Source: Gemmatimonadota bacterium
GTDB taxonomy: Bacteria; Gemmatimonadota; Gemmatimonadetes; Longimicrobiales; Gaopeijiaceae
Assembly: GCA_041390125.1 (NCBI GenBank)
Contig: JAWKQN010000013.1
Location: 62,001-126,000 of the forward strand
Reading direction: 5' to 3'
DNA: 64,000 nt
In this document: one piece after another, positions 62,601-64,000 of the stretch
Layout: each line of letters starts with the position of its first letter
How positions within the stretch are numbered: the first letter of the stretch is position 1
Notes under the pieces: model-generated
Told to the model about the DNA's origin: nothing
The model's database searches: none
The model's input: only the letters and a program-made list of their open reading frames with translations
Position numbers and translations under genes: made by a program

Positions 62601-62725
62601 TGGCGAGGCGGCGTGAGCTGCTGCTGCGCCGGTTCCTGGCCGCCGAGACCGCACTGGCCCGGACGCAGTCACAGACGGACTACCTCTTCGCGAGCCTTCC
62701 GCAGTTCAACCAGAACGAGCGATGA
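59642..62725 (+). CDS. fliD: flagellar filament cap protein FliD, extra long
   Basis: Filament cap, 1027 residues, about twice the usual 450 to 500. N-terminal FliD domain: SGLLSGVDYRSLVDAIINAQ, RIDRIETRSDAYLSFKGLLS. C-terminal coiled coil: NIDSMESRISTIEDRLARRR and FLAAETALARTQSQTDYLFASL. The middle carries several flagellin-IN-like motifs (LDDIAQAING, LTDIADAINAEAS, LQTIVNRLNSN, LQDIIDKINTEM) and a duplicated about 100-residue unit starting at residues 363 (GDTLTISGT) and 749 (GDTLTFSGT). Shine-Dalgarno GGAGAG precedes the ATG. Stop overlaps fliS. Confidence 0.95.
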   Translation: MEASSFFSGLLSGVDYRSLVDAIINAQSRPITRLEDRIDRIETRSDAYLSFKGLLSSLKDASTALRSSDAFGARTATSSSSSVSVSAANNAPVGSHEIEVFQLATAEKLGSDSFQDRSADLGLSGEFLINGRRVAVAATDSLDDIAQAINGVNSGSTASGVNASVVSVGSSDHRLILTSERTGATGVDLVEVSGGVLKSLGVLDATMSTKHITSDGALSDRFANGTQSVGGLLGLTSPPAAGAVGIGSLSVTLDLSTMSLTDIADAINAEASLAGSGIQATVVPDPDAGASVRRLDISGTTSFTDAGGILETLGFLQGGKSGVAHELTSATAFQDAGGVNPATAGTQLSQLSIGGNGAGVQAGDTLTISGTRGDGSTFGFTYTVGGGDTLQTIVNRLNSNVDGLQAGSRTATASISANGELVITDDQVGGSRLSLSIVANNENGGTLDFGAVGTSATGRLRQISAGADAQLSVDGVYLERATNSIADAVEGLTVELHAGSVGDVVAVMVGKDIDAFVSDIQAFIDAYNSSAEFVRTQLERDADGNGGPLAGDSTLRSMASDMRRAMQTALAPGVAGNLGRLGDLGIEIQQDGSFSVDTARLKEALETDSGAVQRLFGIHGAGSVSELEFVGVTDASVAGTYGVEITQAATRAQILGTGFGGTYVDDGTSDSMLIKDIASGATYTVALSNGDTLQDIIDKINTEMDTALSEIHEASAQLFSDGVGTVATDSTRLSDLFDNLGANLGVAAGDTLTFSGTTRGGATIDTQFVVTDPSTQTVGEMMATLQSAVGPDTRVYLDANGRIRAEDQETGSSLFTLDITSDNAGGGTFSVGTIAAVQEGRTTSGIVAVDNGGQLELTAEGYGSNEGFEISFLAGGTDGSASLGVAAASYTGLDVQGTIGGFAATGLGQLLTGDADSAVEGISLLYTGSGVGSVGTMSVSRGIASLVELAADALVSSDGGSIDDLVEQGQRNIDSMESRISTIEDRLARRRELLLRRFLAAETALARTQSQTDYLFASLPQFNQNER

Positions 62726-63114
62726 ACAAGAACGGCTACACCGCCTACAAGCGGGCGGAGATCCAGAGCAGCAGCCCCGAGCAGCTCATCCCACTGCTGT
62801 ATCGTGAGCTCCTGCGCCAACTGGCACAGGGCCGCGCGCACATCGCGAACGGCGCCTTCGAGGAGAAGGCGGATGCGTTCAGCAAGGCGAACGCGATCCT
62901 CCTGGAGCTCATGGGCAGCCTGGACGTGAAGGCCGGCGGCGAGCTGGGCCAGCAACTGGCCTCGCTCTACCGCTACTTCCTCGCGGAGCTCGAGGCGGTC
63001 AGCCGCACGCTCGACCTGGGACGACTGGATTCCCTGGTCGACCTCATCCAGCCGCTGGAGGAGGCCTGGCGCCACGCCGCCGAGGAGCTCGCCTCCCAGC
63101 AGGCGGGCGTATGA
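62722..63114 (+). CDS. fliS: flagellin export chaperone FliS
   Basis: Binds the flagellin C-terminus before export. 130 residues, all helical. YKRAEIQSSSPEQLIPLLYRELLRQLAQGRAHI is the family start (usually Y..N...SP..LI..LYD), and the C-terminal half has GGELGQQLASLYRYFLAEL. ATGA overlaps with both fliD and the next gene. Confidence 0.95.
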   Translation: MNKNGYTAYKRAEIQSSSPEQLIPLLYRELLRQLAQGRAHIANGAFEEKADAFSKANAILLELMGSLDVKAGGELGQQLASLYRYFLAELEAVSRTLDLGRLDSLVDLIQPLEEAWRHAAEELASQQAGV

Positions 63115-63527
63115 GCGCCCAGGCCGTCATGGGATGGCTGGAGCGGCGGCGCGCCGGCTACCGGGCCTACGCCGCCCTGGTGGGGGAGCAGGCCACCGCG
63201 CTCCTCCAGGAGGACTTCGGCCGGATCCGGGGCCTGGAGCTGGAGCGCGACCGTCTGGCCCAGGGCCCGCTCGCGGAGGCCGTCCCGGGCGACCTGGAGG
63301 CCCTGCTGGCCTCGTCCGGCTCCGTGCGGGCCGCCTACGCGGAGACGCGCGGCGAGATGGAGCGTGCGCTCGGTCTGGAGCGGGCCTACCGGCGGGGCCT
63401 GGAGTCGGTGCTCGAGACCACGCGGGCCGAGCTCGCGGAGGTGCAGGGATCGGGCACGCCCCGGTCCCCCTACGGGCGGCAGCCCGCCGGGGCCGGCGCT
63501 GGCGCGGCGCTCGACCTGAGGCGATAG
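63111..63527 (+). CDS. probable FliT-like flagellar chaperone
   Basis: 138-residue helical protein placed directly after fliS, where FliT is usual. Helical runs (AALVGEQATALLQEDFGRIRGLELERDRL; AYAETRGEMERALGLERAYRRGL in pieces) resemble FliT/FlgN-type export chaperones, but sequence support is weak. The C-terminus is a Gly/Ala/Pro tail. Overlaps fliS by 4 bp. Assigned by position. Confidence 0.6.
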   Translation: MSAQAVMGWLERRRAGYRAYAALVGEQATALLQEDFGRIRGLELERDRLAQGPLAEAVPGDLEALLASSGSVRAAYAETRGEMERALGLERAYRRGLESVLETTRAELAEVQGSGTPRSPYGRQPAGAGAGAALDLRR

Positions 63528-63547
63528 GCGTCCGGAGCCGTCCCGAC

Positions 63548-63575
63548 TAAACATCCGGCCCGGACCGGCCGACAC
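63548..63575 (+). promoter_or_regulatory. sigma-28-like promoter of flgM
   Basis: TAAACATC, 12-nt spacer, GCCGACAC. The -35 matches 5 of 8; the -10 core is identical to that of fliC. It ends 40 bp before the flgM ATG. Confidence 0.55.
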
Positions 63576-63615
63576 TGAAGACAAGCAGGACCGAACCACA
63601 CCCAGGAGACGTGAC

Positions 63616-63945
63616 ATGCGCATCCCCGACTCGAAGCCGGAAGGCCTCCGGTCCGATGGCGCTGGGCGCATCCGCGAGGAGCCCCCGGTCGGCGGCGAGC
63701 AGAAGGCCCGCCCGATACCGCCGGTGGCCCGTATGGACCGGGTTGAGATCTCCGACGCCGCCCGCGCCCTGGCCGAGCAGGCCCGCGCCCGGGAGACGGC
63801 AGAAGCCGAGGCCGCCCCGACGGCCGGCGAGACCTCCCCGGACCGTACCGCCGAGCTCCGGGCCCGTGTGGCCCAGGGCTACTACGACCAGCCCCAGATC
63901 CTGTCGCAGGTGGCCGACCGCCTCCTCGACAGCGGTGATCTTTGA
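63616..63945 (+). CDS. flgM: anti-sigma-28 factor FlgM
   Basis: Binds and inhibits FliA until it is exported through the finished hook. 109 residues: a disordered N-terminus, the typical MDRVEISDAARALAEQ segment, and the FliA-binding C-terminal helices RTAELRARVAQGYYDQPQI and VADRLLDSG. ATG at 63616 with AGGAG 7 nt upstream. A sigma-28-like promoter lies just before it, giving negative feedback, and it is about 29 kb from fliA. Confidence 0.93.
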   Translation: MRIPDSKPEGLRSDGAGRIREEPPVGGEQKARPIPPVARMDRVEISDAARALAEQARARETAEAEAAPTAGETSPDRTAELRARVAQGYYDQPQILSQVADRLLDSGDL

Positions 63946-63962
63946 GTCCGGGGCTCGTGACC

Positions 63963-64000
63963 ATGGGATCCCGCATCGAGACCAGACCGGAACGAGCGTT
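63963..64000 (+). CDS. possible start of a next gene (cut by window edge)
   Basis: ATG at 63963, 17 bp after flgM, opens a frame reading MGSRIETRPERA to the edge. Too short to identify; a GTG at 63957 is also in frame. Confidence 0.3.
   Translation, partial: MGSRIETRPERA

Overview
The window is a 64 kb piece of a very GC-rich bacterial chromosome. It comes from a motile diderm: it carries flagellar P- and L-ring genes (flgA, flgI, flgH) and a TonB-dependent outer-membrane receptor. Base composition, the long cyanobacterial/plant-type IspH, the LemA/DUF2207 pair and the flagellar gene set suggest Gemmatimonadota or a close relative. That assignment is inference and would need a marker-gene tree. 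I saw no tRNA, rRNA, CRISPR array, transposase or phage gene.

From 1 to 14 kb there are mostly single housekeeping genes: an M42 aminopeptidase (3' end cut), fxsA, ispH, lpdA followed by a marR regulator, asparagine synthase, lemA plus DUF2207, a glutamate-type dehydrogenase, a creatininase-like lipoprotein, a zinc-ribbon membrane protein, a VOC protein and a DUF4199 protein. From 13.9 to 19.1 kb lies a compact minus-strand lipA-pdhA-pdhB-pdhC operon, which makes the pyruvate dehydrogenase complex together with its lipoate-forming enzyme. A small membrane-anchored LuxR regulator follows it. The E3 gene (lpdA) is 10 kb away.

From 19.5 to 26.5 kb there is a large hybrid histidine kinase, then a small protein with a degenerate kinase fold, then a TonB receptor coupled to a thioredoxin-like protein. 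The receptor is preceded by two DtxR/MntR-like operator boxes.

From 26.5 kb to the right edge the window is almost wholly flagellar. Minus-strand runs, read from high to low coordinate, are flgB-flgC-orf-fliE-fliF-fliG-fliH-fliI-fliJ-motE-like-fliK-flgD-flgE, then fliL-fliM-fliN-fliOP-fliQ-fliR-flhB-flhA-flhF-flhG-fliA-orf, then flgF-flgG-flgA-flgH-flgI-flgJ-flgN-flgK. Many neighbours overlap by 4 bp, so translation is probably coupled. An NtrC-type regulator lies next to flgB. The late genes flgL-pilZ, fliC, fliD-fliS-fliT-like and flgM are on the plus strand, with sigma-28-like promoters before flgL, fliC and flgM. No motA/motB or chemotaxis gene is present.

The most unusual features are: a FliK-like hook-length protein with an embedded M15 peptidoglycan-peptidase domain, next to a FlgJ that lacks its muramidase half; a FliO-FliP fusion; an FlgH without a lipobox; an FlhG whose P-loop lysine is replaced; and a double-length FliD with an internal duplication.
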